Shown here: in pieces, positions 8,992-16,498 of the stretch
How the letters are laid out: each line of letters starts with the position of its first letter
Position numbering within the stretch: position 1 is the first letter of the stretch
From: Prevotellaceae bacterium
Lineage (GTDB): Bacteria; Bacteroidota; Bacteroidia; Bacteroidales; Bacteroidaceae
Direction of reading: 5' to 3'
Length of the DNA: 64,000 nt
Assembly: GCA_015256945.1 (NCBI GenBank)
Contig: JABZLB010000013.1
Span: forward strand, 1-64,000
The notes under the pieces: model-generated
Database searches by the model: none
Seen by the model: only the letters and a program-made list of their open reading frames with translations
Told to the model about the DNA's origin: nothing
Translations under genes and position numbers: made by a program

Positions 8992-9675
8992 ATGGCTTTT
9001 ATAGATTATTATAAGATTTTAGGTGTCAATAAAGATATACCACAAAACGAGGTTCGCGCTGCATACAGAAAGCGTGCTAAGCAGTTTCATCCCGATCTTC
9101 ATCCTGATGATCCGAAAGCTAAAGCTAAGTTTCAGGCTTTGAGTGAGGCTTATGATGTGATTAGTGACCCTGAAAAACGTCGTAAGTATGACCAGTATGG
9201 AGAACACTGGCGTGAAGCAGGTGTAGCAGGAACAGGTGCTGGAGGCGCGGGCGATTACAAATGGAGCTCATCAGATAGTGCTCCCTTTGATAATTTTGAT
9301 TTCTCTGGTTTCGAAGGGGGAGGAGGCTTTTCAAGTTTCTTTCAGGACCTTTTCGGGAATATGGGAGGCAGTCGTCGGTCACGCCGATACCAGGAACCAG
9401 CTCAAGGCTCTGCTGATATGAATGCCAAAGTTGATATTGATGTGTATACAGCTTTGCTTGGCGGTGACATTATTATTCAGTTAAATGATGGTAGTAAATT
9501 GAAATTAAAGGTAAAGTCTGGCACCCAACCTGGAACAAAAGTACGCTTAAGAGGCAAGGGTTATAGCATGAGCAACGGTACAAAGGGCGACCTTATTATA
9601 ACATATAATGTGAAGCTTCCTGACCATCTTTCAGAGCGACAGAAAGAACTTTTGAGAGAAATGCAAAGGTCGTAA
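8992..9675 (+). CDS. Short J-domain co-chaperone (CbpA/DnaJ type B-like)
   Basis: This 227-residue protein starts with a J domain (DYYKILGV, HPD motif at about 34-36, SEAYDVISDPEKRRKYDQYG) that would stimulate DnaK ATPase activity. A Gly/Phe linker follows (about 75-130), then one C-terminal substrate-binding domain (LLGGDIIIQL, VRLRGKGYS, ending LSERQKELLREMQ). It lacks the zinc-finger domain of DnaJ, and only one C-terminal beta domain is evident rather than the two in CbpA (about 300 residues). A good ribosome site, AGAGGAGG at 8976-8983, fixes the start. It is flanked by terminators. Confidence 0.88.
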   Translation: MAFIDYYKILGVNKDIPQNEVRAAYRKRAKQFHPDLHPDDPKAKAKFQALSEAYDVISDPEKRRKYDQYGEHWREAGVAGTGAGGAGDYKWSSSDSAPFDNFDFSGFEGGGGFSSFFQDLFGNMGGSRRSRRYQEPAQGSADMNAKVDIDVYTALLGGDIIIQLNDGSKLKLKVKSGTQPGTKVRLRGKGYSMSNGTKGDLIITYNVKLPDHLSERQKELLREMQRS

Positions 9676-9764
9676 CTTTGTAACAAGTAACAGATTCTTT
9701 ATATTGATAGCCTTAGTTATAATGTATTCCCCTTGAGGGAATACGGATATAAAGAATTTATAAA

Positions 9765-9800
9765 AAAGAGGATATGTTAATGCTCTAACATATCCTCTTT
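9765..9800 (+). terminator. Intrinsic terminator after the J-protein gene
   Basis: A perfect 15-bp stem (9765-9779 with 9786-9800; loop ATGCTC) ends in a T-rich right arm. It lies about 90 bases after the J-protein stop codon. A weaker hairpin (9724-9744) precedes it. Confidence 0.75.
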
Positions 9801-9838
9801 TACTTGTTAGCAAATAAGTCTATTTGCTCCCCCTTACA

Positions 9839-9876
9839 AATGAATGACAATATTTAATCAAATATTGTCATTCATT
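9839..9876. terminator. Symmetrical hairpin between convergent genes, probable bidirectional terminator
   Basis: A perfect 17-bp AT-rich stem (9839-9855 with 9860-9876, loop AATC) lies 29 bases beyond the stop codon of the minus-strand lipoprotein gene. It sits between convergent genes, so it probably ends minus-strand transcription and may back up the J-protein terminator. Confidence 0.6.
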
Positions 9877-9905
9877 ATTATTTGTTCTTTTTAAGGATGA
9901 ATCTA

Positions 9906-11504
9906 TTAATAGTGAACAAAAGGCCAAATATTTACAGGTTGACTTTTAGGCCAAAAAGGAATAAGCATATTAGGACTTGTATATATTCCTGTTTCCTTTA
10001 TTTTTCCATTATAACCAATTATTTCAGTACTTGATAGTATAAAACCTTGTGGATTGTTTCCACCTGCAGCTGTGGCATAAGGTGTGATATAGGTGTAATC
10101 TGTAGTCCAGCCTGTTTGTTTGATGTCTGCAATTCTAAACCGTTTAAATGCTAAATACAATTCCCCCATAGCAGGAATATACCAATGTCCTACATTGATA
10201 CCTGTAACAGGCGCGAATGATGGAGTATAATCCTTTACCTTATTAAATGCGTCATAAATGGGATTTAAAGCTTTTATGGTTGTACCATCTTTACTACCAT
10301 TAGATTCCCAGGTATACTTATAACCATCTATGTCGGTTAGCCAATTAGCTTCTGTAAATTGAGCACTATTCTCCGAAGCTGTGACTGCTGGATAAGTGTT
10401 ATTGAATCTTCCAGTGAAAGGTGATTCCATAGCCATTGCTGTACCCTCTTCTGATTCGGTCTTATCCTTTACAACATAGGCTATGGCTTTGCGTGAACCT
10501 TTATCACCGATTGCCCCTACCGTACCATCATCAAATAAGAAAAGAAAAGTAGAAAGCTTTATATTAACTGTGTACGATCCCGTGCGTTCGAGAGTCTTTA
10601 AGGAGTTGGAGAATGTTAGACTTTTCCCTGTAAGAGCTTTACTATATATTGTTCCTCCTGTAAAAGTAAAAGTAATATCATTTAGAGGTATACCTGGCAG
10701 TATGTAGTTATATGCAGTAGCATTGTTATAAGTGCGTGTAACGGCATCGTTTACTACTGTACCACTCGATGGAACTATTTGTGCTATTGATAAAGTTCCA
10801 TTAGTTGTTGTTGTTTTAGTAGTGCCGTCAACAGCATAAGTTATGGAGTTATCATAGGTATTCCCTGAAGTCAACGTACCTGTAATACCAGTACCTTCAT
10901 TAGTGTATGATACGATATTAAATCTGATACGCGACATTTGTCGTTTCATGATAAAATTTACTTTCCAATCATTTCCACTGATAGTTTCTGTGGATGTTCC
11001 GATGAGAGCATCATTTCCATTATTAACTGTTAAGCCATTTCCTGTATCGGTTACAGCATTGTTAAAGCATACAAAAGTATAATTGCCTGGTGTAAGTCGA
11101 AGTTTCATACCTGGGTCAGTAATAAATTTTCCATTAGTTACTGTACCACTTAGCTTACTATTTACTCCTGTTACTCTTGTTCCAGTAGAAGTATTTACTG
11201 CATATATTGTGTAATGCCCGTCACTAATAGCTTGGGTAGCGCGAGTATGAGGTACTGGTGAATCTTGTTTAATATTTACTTCAGCTTGTATGCCGTCCCC
11301 TAAATCTACAGTTTTTGAGGACGTACCAATTGAATTTGAGGTGCGTGTGCTACTTTCATCAGTGCTAAAGTCTTCTGTTTTAAAGGTAAATTGGTTACCG
11401 TCTACTTCAACTTTATGGTCTGTTTCAATAATATCTTCATTGCTGTTACATGCCGTGAACATTGTTATTCCAACAATGCTCGCTATCATAAATAAACTTT
11501 TCAT
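9906..11504 (-). CDS. Mfa/fimbrillin-like surface lipoprotein with DUF1566-like C-terminal region
   Basis: The 532-residue protein has a lipoprotein signal peptide with lipobox TMFTAC (Cys19). The N-terminal part is Ser/Thr-rich and resembles the Mfa-like fimbrillin domain of Bacteroidales, with RMSRIRFNI and beta-rich repeats. The C-terminal 180 residues carry GHWYIPAMGELYLAF and GFILSSTEI, the pattern of DUF1566/lectin-like domains (W.LP...EL, SSTE). It would be a surface adhesin or pilus-tip-like component; the binding partner is unknown. ATG 11504 was chosen for its canonical signal; ATG 11534, nine bases after the upstream small gene, is an alternative. The spacing implies one operon with that small gene. 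Confidence 0.75.
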   Translation of the reverse strand: MKSLFMIASIVGITMFTACNSNEDIIETDHKVEVDGNQFTFKTEDFSTDESSTRTSNSIGTSSKTVDLGDGIQAEVNIKQDSPVPHTRATQAISDGHYTIYAVNTSTGTRVTGVNSKLSGTVTNGKFITDPGMKLRLTPGNYTFVCFNNAVTDTGNGLTVNNGNDALIGTSTETISGNDWKVNFIMKRQMSRIRFNIVSYTNEGTGITGTLTSGNTYDNSITYAVDGTTKTTTTNGTLSIAQIVPSSGTVVNDAVTRTYNNATAYNYILPGIPLNDITFTFTGGTIYSKALTGKSLTFSNSLKTLERTGSYTVNIKLSTFLFLFDDGTVGAIGDKGSRKAIAYVVKDKTESEEGTAMAMESPFTGRFNNTYPAVTASENSAQFTEANWLTDIDGYKYTWESNGSKDGTTIKALNPIYDAFNKVKDYTPSFAPVTGINVGHWYIPAMGELYLAFKRFRIADIKQTGWTTDYTYITPYATAAGGNNPQGFILSSTEIIGYNGKIKETGIYTSPNMLIPFWPKSQPVNIWPFVHY

Positions 11505-11540
11505 ATTATTTCTATCATTAAGTTTATAAGACATTGTGTT

Positions 11541-11714
11541 CTATAAATCTATTTCTCCTCCGTCTTCATTTTCATTATCTTTCCACTTTTCTTCTACTGT
11601 ACCAGGTATTTTTGGCGATACGCTTGTCTCACAGAAAGGGCATTCTGTTTTAACAAAGAACATAATACATGTAGGGGTTTTATACAACTCCTTTTTATTC
11701 TTTTCTTTTTGCAT
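11541..11714 (-). CDS. 57-residue Cys-containing small protein upstream of a surface lipoprotein
   Basis: This small gene reads from ATG 11714 to TAG 11541. The protein starts MQKEKNKKELYKTP, contains three Cys with a TECPFCETSVSP motif, and ends in a strongly acidic segment (EDGGEIDL). There is no signal peptide. An in-frame stop lies two codons upstream of the ATG, so the start is fixed. It sits just before the lipoprotein gene and downstream of a consensus minus-strand promoter, which supports it being real. Function is unknown; the CxxC pair could bind metal or be redox active (inference). I recall similar short proteins in Prevotella but cannot verify this. Confidence 0.6.
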   Translation of the reverse strand: MQKEKNKKELYKTPTCIMFFVKTECPFCETSVSPKIPGTVEEKWKDNENEDGGEIDL

Positions 11715-12095
11715 TGTTTATAGTAATATATTAATTAATAATTCTCCTTATTTTGTATTTAACAAAGGGTGCTAAGTATAAACAAACCGGGGCAGAGGGA
11801 ACCTGTGAGAGGCCCTTTGCCTAAAGGAAATGTGCAACGCTTCGCGCGCGCGTATATAAAGATGTTTTAGATGATGTTTATAGGTCTGGCTTGAGAGAGA
11901 GAGAGAGAGAGAGAGAGAGTAACAAATTATTTGGATTTACCAAATAATTTTGTGACAAATTTGCAAGAAAAAGATGCTGTTTCTGCAATGTCTTCTCTAC
12001 ACCTTTATGATATGAAAAAGAGCTTTTCACAATGCCTCTCTTTTGTCTGCTGAATGCCTATATCCTATAAACTATGATATGTAACTAACTCGCTG
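11715..12095 (-). promoter_or_regulatory. Long (about 375-base) leader of the lipoprotein operon
   Basis: Between the predicted promoter and the 57-residue gene no further gene is evident. The leader holds a perfect 11-bp inverted repeat (11924-11934 with 11940-11950, loop ATTTA), the GA tract, and an alternating CG stretch followed by TATATA (about 11848-11860). AAGGAG occurs about 33 bases before the ATG, too far to be its ribosome site. The length and structure suggest post-transcriptional control; this is inference. Confidence 0.4.
11893..11919. repeat. (GA)13 simple sequence repeat in operon leader
   Basis: Twenty-seven bases of uninterrupted alternating G and A (CT on the transcribed minus strand) lie about 180 bases upstream of the small gene and inside the predicted leader. 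Tracts of this kind are prone to slipped-strand length change. Confidence 0.9.
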
Positions 12096-12126
12096 CAAAG
12101 GTAGTAGGAATATTTTTACCGTGCAA
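12096..12126 (-). promoter_or_regulatory. Predicted promoter of the minus-strand lipoprotein operon
   Basis: On the minus strand TTG (12126-12124), a 20-base spacer and TACCTTTG (12103-12096) match the Bacteroidetes consensus. It points toward the 57-residue gene, about 380 bases away. Confidence 0.65.
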
Positions 12127-12233
12127 GAAAATGCAAAAATAATTGTGTTTGTAGCTAAATTTGTGTTTTCTATGAGCGTTATTGTCAGCTCTTTAGCTTG
12201 TAAATGTGGAGGGATTATGGTGAAAAGTTTGTT

Positions 12234-12325
12234 GTTCGACGGCCGTCAGCAACGTGTACGGCGACCGTCGAACGATGGGTGTGACGGCCGTCAACAGTGC
12301 TGCTGACGGCCGTCACACAATGAAC
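12234..12325 (+). repeat. Interspersed double-palindrome repeat, copy A
   Basis: This GC-rich 92-bp intergenic element is built from variants of the 10-bp palindrome GACGGCCGTC. It has two tandem imperfect hairpins joined by a GATGGGTGT-like spacer and is framed by GTTCG...and...TGAAC ends. Copies B-E in this window share the same design. This copy is in the divergent gap between the lipoprotein operon and the WG-repeat gene, in the orientation shared with copy D. Confidence 0.9.
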
Positions 12326-12664
12326 ATTACAGTGAAAAGAGTGTATGACAGGGGTAAAATCGGGTAAGTTTATAAGGGTAAAATGGAGTATGTAAGCCTG
12401 TTAAAGTGAATAGAAAATTTGCATGCAAATATTGATTAGTTCCTTAGAATACAGGCTGTGTGCCCAACCATACAACAGCAAGCTTGTTTACCACCCTTGG
12501 ATATAAAGTGATATGGAAGGAGAGGAACGGAGCAAAAATAATATTTCGTAGTTCTGAATTTATTTATTGTTATACCGATACTTATATCGTGTGAAAATGT
12601 TATCTTTGTCAGCATATATGCTTTACGATTCTTTATTGTTCATTTTTTATCATTTGAAAGCGAT
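12326..12664 (+). promoter_or_regulatory. Intergenic region upstream of the WG-repeat-like gene
   Basis: No gene was found here. A perfect 14-bp palindrome ATTTGCATGCAAAT is at 12417-12430. A -7 motif TATCTTTG at 12601-12608 would give a leader of about 50 bases for the gene at 12665; no good -33 TTG is at the right distance. Confidence 0.4.
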
Positions 12665-14317
12665 ATGAGAAATATTAGAAAACGCTATATTCTGCTGTTC
12701 TTTACCTGTTTCTTTACCCAGTTTTTGCAGGCACAGCAAAAGTTTGTGTTGCCTGATGTCGATGCTATTGGCTTTCATGGTTCAAACACTTATTTTAATT
12801 TGTATACGAAGATTGACAATGGGTTGTATGCCAAACGAACATTAGGCATCATGTACCAGCGTGTAAAAGTTGATGAAAGTTCGCGTATGGATAGTATCGA
12901 CTGGTACATGATGGACAAGGTTGATACGGTAACATTTGGAGCCTTATTGGATAAGAAGGAGACGATTGTACAGGTTGACGACCTGCGTCCCGCAAATATT
13001 GACAACTATACAGGTAAGGTTTTCGATGTAAAAGAGCACGGAACGTGGAAACATGAGCGGCAGGGCACAACAATTATATTGAAGTTTCTCAGCCACGATT
13101 TAGCCTCGGTGCAGGAAGTTGAGTATGGGAAGGGCAAAAATTATAGAATGCGTTACCCTTCGTCAATGATTTTACCCGATTCGGTTGAGGTCTGGCGTGT
13201 ACAACATGCGCGCTATTACAGGCCCTTAGAACTTGCCTTTAAAGATAGCGAAAACATCATTATTTTAGACGGAGCAGGCTACGATTATGCTTTGATTCCT
13301 ACATTAAAGGATGACCAGTTGGTAAGGTTTTCGAATGATGCGAAGCCAGCCATACTGACAAACTCGGGGCCTGAGTATGATGATACGCGCATGGACGATT
13401 TCTATATGTTTGATATTAAACGCTTTTATGGTGTGCAAAAGGCGGCCGATGGCAGGTATAAGCTGATTAATACATTTAATAGAAACGTTCTGAAAGAAAC
13501 GTTCGACTCGATAGCCTATGATTCACGTTTTATCATTTGTAAGCGTAACGATTCGATAAGCGTTTATAATTTATATCTGGAAAAGCTCAATATTGGGCAA
13601 CTAATTGAGGCAAAAGAACTTACCAGATTTACCACAGGGTGTATAGAAGCTTTAACTACCAGCGGACCTGCATATTATGGTGAGCAGGGGAAGAGAATAG
13701 CGAAGCCAGAGGAAATTTGGTATGGCGTGTGTGGAACTGTGCCGCATTGGACTTATACTATTGAGCGAAAAGGTGATAAATACAGAATAAAGAAATATAC
13801 ATCAGGTCCGGGTGTGCGTGAGGAACGGGACGAAACGTTTCTGTTAACCGATTGTAAGCCAGGCGATTCGCTTACTTTTATGAATGGGAGAAGCGAATAT
13901 AGTTATGATGGTAACTCTTATTATATAGATAAAATGTATCTTAGTCCCGGGCTTCTGAAGATTCAGCGAAATGGTAGATTCGGGCTTGTTAAATATAATT
14001 ATGAACAGGATGACCAGGTGAGACCACATGAATCGGTTAAGAATGATGATGGTTATAAGCGTCCGCTGCTTACCTATCCTTTACGAAGCATTGAAGGAGA
14101 GCTGGTTCTGCCTGTTGATAACGATTCGATAGTGCACAGTAACGACGGCCTCATACTTTTCTATAAACAAGGGCGAATGGGTATTTTCCCACGCCATAAA
14201 CAGCCTGTATATGACGAGCTTAAGCAGCAGACGCAAAGTTATTATCACATTGTAAAGGATGGAAAAGCAGGCTGGCTGAATATCAATACCAATAAAGAGT
14301 ATTTCCTTAAGCCGTGA
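12665..14317 (+). CDS. Exported WG-repeat-like protein, function unknown
   Basis: The 550-residue protein has a clear signal peptide (hydrophobic core then FLQAQQ, cleavage near residue 24). The C-terminal half has scattered WG-type units such as GRFGLVKY, GRMGIFPR and GKAGWLNI, typical of WG/KWG beta-propeller-like repeat proteins. No catalytic motif is seen. It is likely periplasmic or surface-located. It is convergent with kdsB, and a shared hairpin separates them. Confidence 0.75.
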   Translation: MRNIRKRYILLFFTCFFTQFLQAQQKFVLPDVDAIGFHGSNTYFNLYTKIDNGLYAKRTLGIMYQRVKVDESSRMDSIDWYMMDKVDTVTFGALLDKKETIVQVDDLRPANIDNYTGKVFDVKEHGTWKHERQGTTIILKFLSHDLASVQEVEYGKGKNYRMRYPSSMILPDSVEVWRVQHARYYRPLELAFKDSENIIILDGAGYDYALIPTLKDDQLVRFSNDAKPAILTNSGPEYDDTRMDDFYMFDIKRFYGVQKAADGRYKLINTFNRNVLKETFDSIAYDSRFIICKRNDSISVYNLYLEKLNIGQLIEAKELTRFTTGCIEALTTSGPAYYGEQGKRIAKPEEIWYGVCGTVPHWTYTIERKGDKYRIKKYTSGPGVREERDETFLLTDCKPGDSLTFMNGRSEYSYDGNSYYIDKMYLSPGLLKIQRNGRFGLVKYNYEQDDQVRPHESVKNDDGYKRPLLTYPLRSIEGELVLPVDNDSIVHSNDGLILFYKQGRMGIFPRHKQPVYDELKQQTQSYYHIVKDGKAGWLNINTNKEYFLKP

Positions 14318-14387
14318 AAGGTTGGGCAATAATAGTTTGTTGTAAACAGGTTGATGGGTTCTTCGCGTGGGCCAGGCGATAAAAGCA

Positions 14388-14419
14388 GGAAGGGTAAGGA
14401 TGAAATCCTTACCCCTTCC
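14388..14419. terminator. Bidirectional terminator between WG-repeat gene and kdsB
   Basis: A 13-bp stem (14388-14400 with 14406-14419, one bulged C, loop TGAAA) lies between two convergent genes, 14 bases from the kdsB stop. Short T-rich sequence follows on the plus strand. Confidence 0.7.
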
Positions 14420-14433
14420 TTATTTGTACAACA

Positions 14434-15180
14434 TTATTCTTCACTATTTTTCAGGAACTCTTCTGCCCGTTTCAGGTCGTCGGGAGTGTCTATTCCCACC
14501 GTTTCAACGTCAGTAATACCAACCCTTATGCGATAACCGTTCTGCAGCCAGCGTAGTTGTTCGAGGCTTTCGGCAATTTCGAGGGGCGATTGTGGCAGCT
14601 GTGTTATCTCTTTTAAAACCTGCCGACGATAGGCATATATTCCCAGATGTTTGACGTATGGAAAGCTTTTGATCCACTCCTGCTCCTGTTTTCCGCGCAC
14701 AAAAGGGATGACCGAGCGCGAGAAATACATCGCGAAACCGTTTACATCCATTACTATTTTGGGGGAGTTGGGGTTAAGAACCTCTTGCATTGAGGCAAAA
14801 GGCTTTCCCAAAGTAGCAATCTGAGTTGCAGGATTATCAAACTGGCGGCATATGGTTTCAATTTGTGAAGGCTGAATAAAAGGCTCATCGCCCTGAATGT
14901 TGATGATAACGTTGGCATCGGTTGCAATCTTTTCGGCAGCCTCTTCTATACGGTCGGTACCGCTCTTATGGCTGGTTTTTGTCATAACAGCTTTGCCGCC
15001 GAAGCCTTCAACAGCATTGAAAATACGTTCGTCGTCGGTGGCAACCCAGGCCTCGGGCAGCACTTTCGTTACCTGTTCGTATACGCGTTGTATAACCATT
15101 TTCCCGTCAAGCATGGCCAGTGGCTTGGCAGGGAAACGTGTAGAAGCATATCGGGCCGGAATAATGGCTATGAATTTCAT
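14434..15180 (-). CDS. kdsB: 3-deoxy-manno-octulosonate cytidylyltransferase (CMP-KDO synthetase)
   Basis: The 248-residue cytosolic enzyme activates KDO with CTP for lipid A core assembly, so the organism makes LPS. Motifs: IIPARYASTRFPAKPLA at the N terminus (nucleotide-binding), INIQGDEPFI in the middle (metal/CTP site), and GVTDVETVGIDTPDDL near the end. The start at ATG 15180 (MKFIAIIPARY) was preferred to an upstream in-frame start at 15219. A minus-strand -7 motif TACCTTTG lies at 15224-15217. Confidence 0.95.
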   Translation of the reverse strand: MKFIAIIPARYASTRFPAKPLAMLDGKMVIQRVYEQVTKVLPEAWVATDDERIFNAVEGFGGKAVMTKTSHKSGTDRIEEAAEKIATDANVIINIQGDEPFIQPSQIETICRQFDNPATQIATLGKPFASMQEVLNPNSPKIVMDVNGFAMYFSRSVIPFVRGKQEQEWIKSFPYVKHLGIYAYRRQVLKEITQLPQSPLEIAESLEQLRWLQNGYRIRVGITDVETVGIDTPDDLKRAEEFLKNSEE

Positions 15181-15297
15181 GTTGGAAATATAAATTAAAT
15201 ATATAACATATTGGTGCAAAGGTACAAAACAAACAATGGAGTTACTTATTTAATAATGTTAAATTCTTTTTGCTCTATTCTAAAAAGGCAGGGCCAT

Positions 15298-15329
15298 TTG
15301 CCACTTTTCAAAATTTATTCTTAACTTTG
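15298..15329 (+). promoter_or_regulatory. Predicted promoter of the MORN-glgB cluster
   Basis: TTG (15298-15300), 21 bases, then TAACTTTG (15322-15329) fit the Bacteroidetes consensus and lie 29 bases before the GTG start. Confidence 0.55.
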
Positions 15330-15357
15330 GCAGTAGAACTAATCATCAGCAATTATA

Positions 15358-16485
15358 GTGAAAAATAATATAATCTTTTTCTTTTTATTATTTATCCCTC
15401 TAACCTCTCTGGGGCAAAAGAAAATATCTTTAGGCTCATGCACTATTGAAGAGATGGGCGTAAAGGGTACGTATAAAGGGCAGATGGTCGGTGGAAAACC
15501 GCAGGGAAAGGGTAGTGTTGTATTTGAAAACGGTAATCTTTACGAAGGCGATTTTTCGAAAGGCAAGCGTCAGGGCTATGGCGTTTATACCTTTGCCGAC
15601 GGCGAAAGGTATGAAGGGCAATGGCTTTTAAACCAGCAACACGGAAGAGGAACATATTATTTTAATAACAATAACAAGTATGTGGGGCTGTGGTTTCGCG
15701 ATTTTCAGCAGGGGCATGGCATTATGTACTACTTTAACGGTGACGTTTATAACGGCGAATGGTTCAAGGACATGCGTCAGGGTAAAGGGAAATATACCTA
15801 TTCTAATGGTGCTTTCTATGATGGCCAGTGGGTAAATGACAAGAAAGCAGGGAAAGGATTCTTTGACTGGGGCGATGGAACAACCTATGATGGCGACTGG
15901 AAAAACAACCAGCGTAGCGGATATGGTGTAAATGTTTACGCTGATGGTGATGTGTATAAAGGTCAGTGGCGCGACGACATTCAGCAGGGAAGAGGTATTT
16001 ACCATTTCCAGAATGGCGATGAATATGAAGGCGACTACGAGCAGGGAGAGCGCACAGGTGAGGGCATTTTTAAGTATGCTAATGGCGACAGATACACAGG
16101 ACACTTTGTAGAAGGCGACAAAAACGGTGAAGGAACATTTGCCTGGCATAACGGCGATAGGTATGAAGGAGCATGGAAAAACGACCTTCAGAACGGACAT
16201 GGTAAGCTGATTAAGAAGAACGGTGACGTGTTTGAAGGATTGTTTTCCAACGGAAAGATTGACGGAGAAGTTATTATTCATTATGCCAATGGAACGCGTT
16301 TCAAAGGCGTTTACCGCAATGGCATGCGTAATGGCAAATGTATAGAAGAGTCGAAAGACGGAAAACGGTTCGAAGGAATGTACGTCAATGACATAAGAGA
16401 CGGCAAGTTTGTAGAGAAAGATAGGAACGGACAGGTAATCAGTACCGGCCATTATGAAAGTGGCCGGCGATTTAACGATAAATAA
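15358..16485 (+). CDS. Exported MORN-repeat protein
   Basis: The 375-residue protein begins at a GTG codon with a signal peptide (ending SLGQKK). Nearly the whole mature part consists of about 13-14 MORN repeats of the YEGDFSKGKRQGYGVYTF type, spaced about 23 residues apart. MORN repeats form beta-hairpin rods that bind lipids or proteins; no enzymatic domain is visible. It precedes glgB by only 13 bases, so the two are probably co-transcribed, although the signal peptide places this protein outside the cytosol, unlike glgB. Its partner is unknown. Confidence 0.88.
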   Translation: MKNNIIFFFLLFIPLTSLGQKKISLGSCTIEEMGVKGTYKGQMVGGKPQGKGSVVFENGNLYEGDFSKGKRQGYGVYTFADGERYEGQWLLNQQHGRGTYYFNNNNKYVGLWFRDFQQGHGIMYYFNGDVYNGEWFKDMRQGKGKYTYSNGAFYDGQWVNDKKAGKGFFDWGDGTTYDGDWKNNQRSGYGVNVYADGDVYKGQWRDDIQQGRGIYHFQNGDEYEGDYEQGERTGEGIFKYANGDRYTGHFVEGDKNGEGTFAWHNGDRYEGAWKNDLQNGHGKLIKKNGDVFEGLFSNGKIDGEVIIHYANGTRFKGVYRNGMRNGKCIEESKDGKRFEGMYVNDIRDGKFVEKDRNGQVISTGHYESGRRFNDK

Positions 16486-16498
16486 AATCTATAAGTCT

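Noticed and set aside
11536..11775. A 79-residue plus-strand reading frame upstream of the lipoprotein.
   Set aside because: It is the complement of the 57-residue minus-strand gene, which has better composition, operon position and a promoter.
15628..16452. A 274-residue minus-strand frame inside the MORN gene.
   Set aside because: It is an antisense shadow of the MORN repeat periodicity; the plus-strand MORN pattern and signal peptide are convincing.
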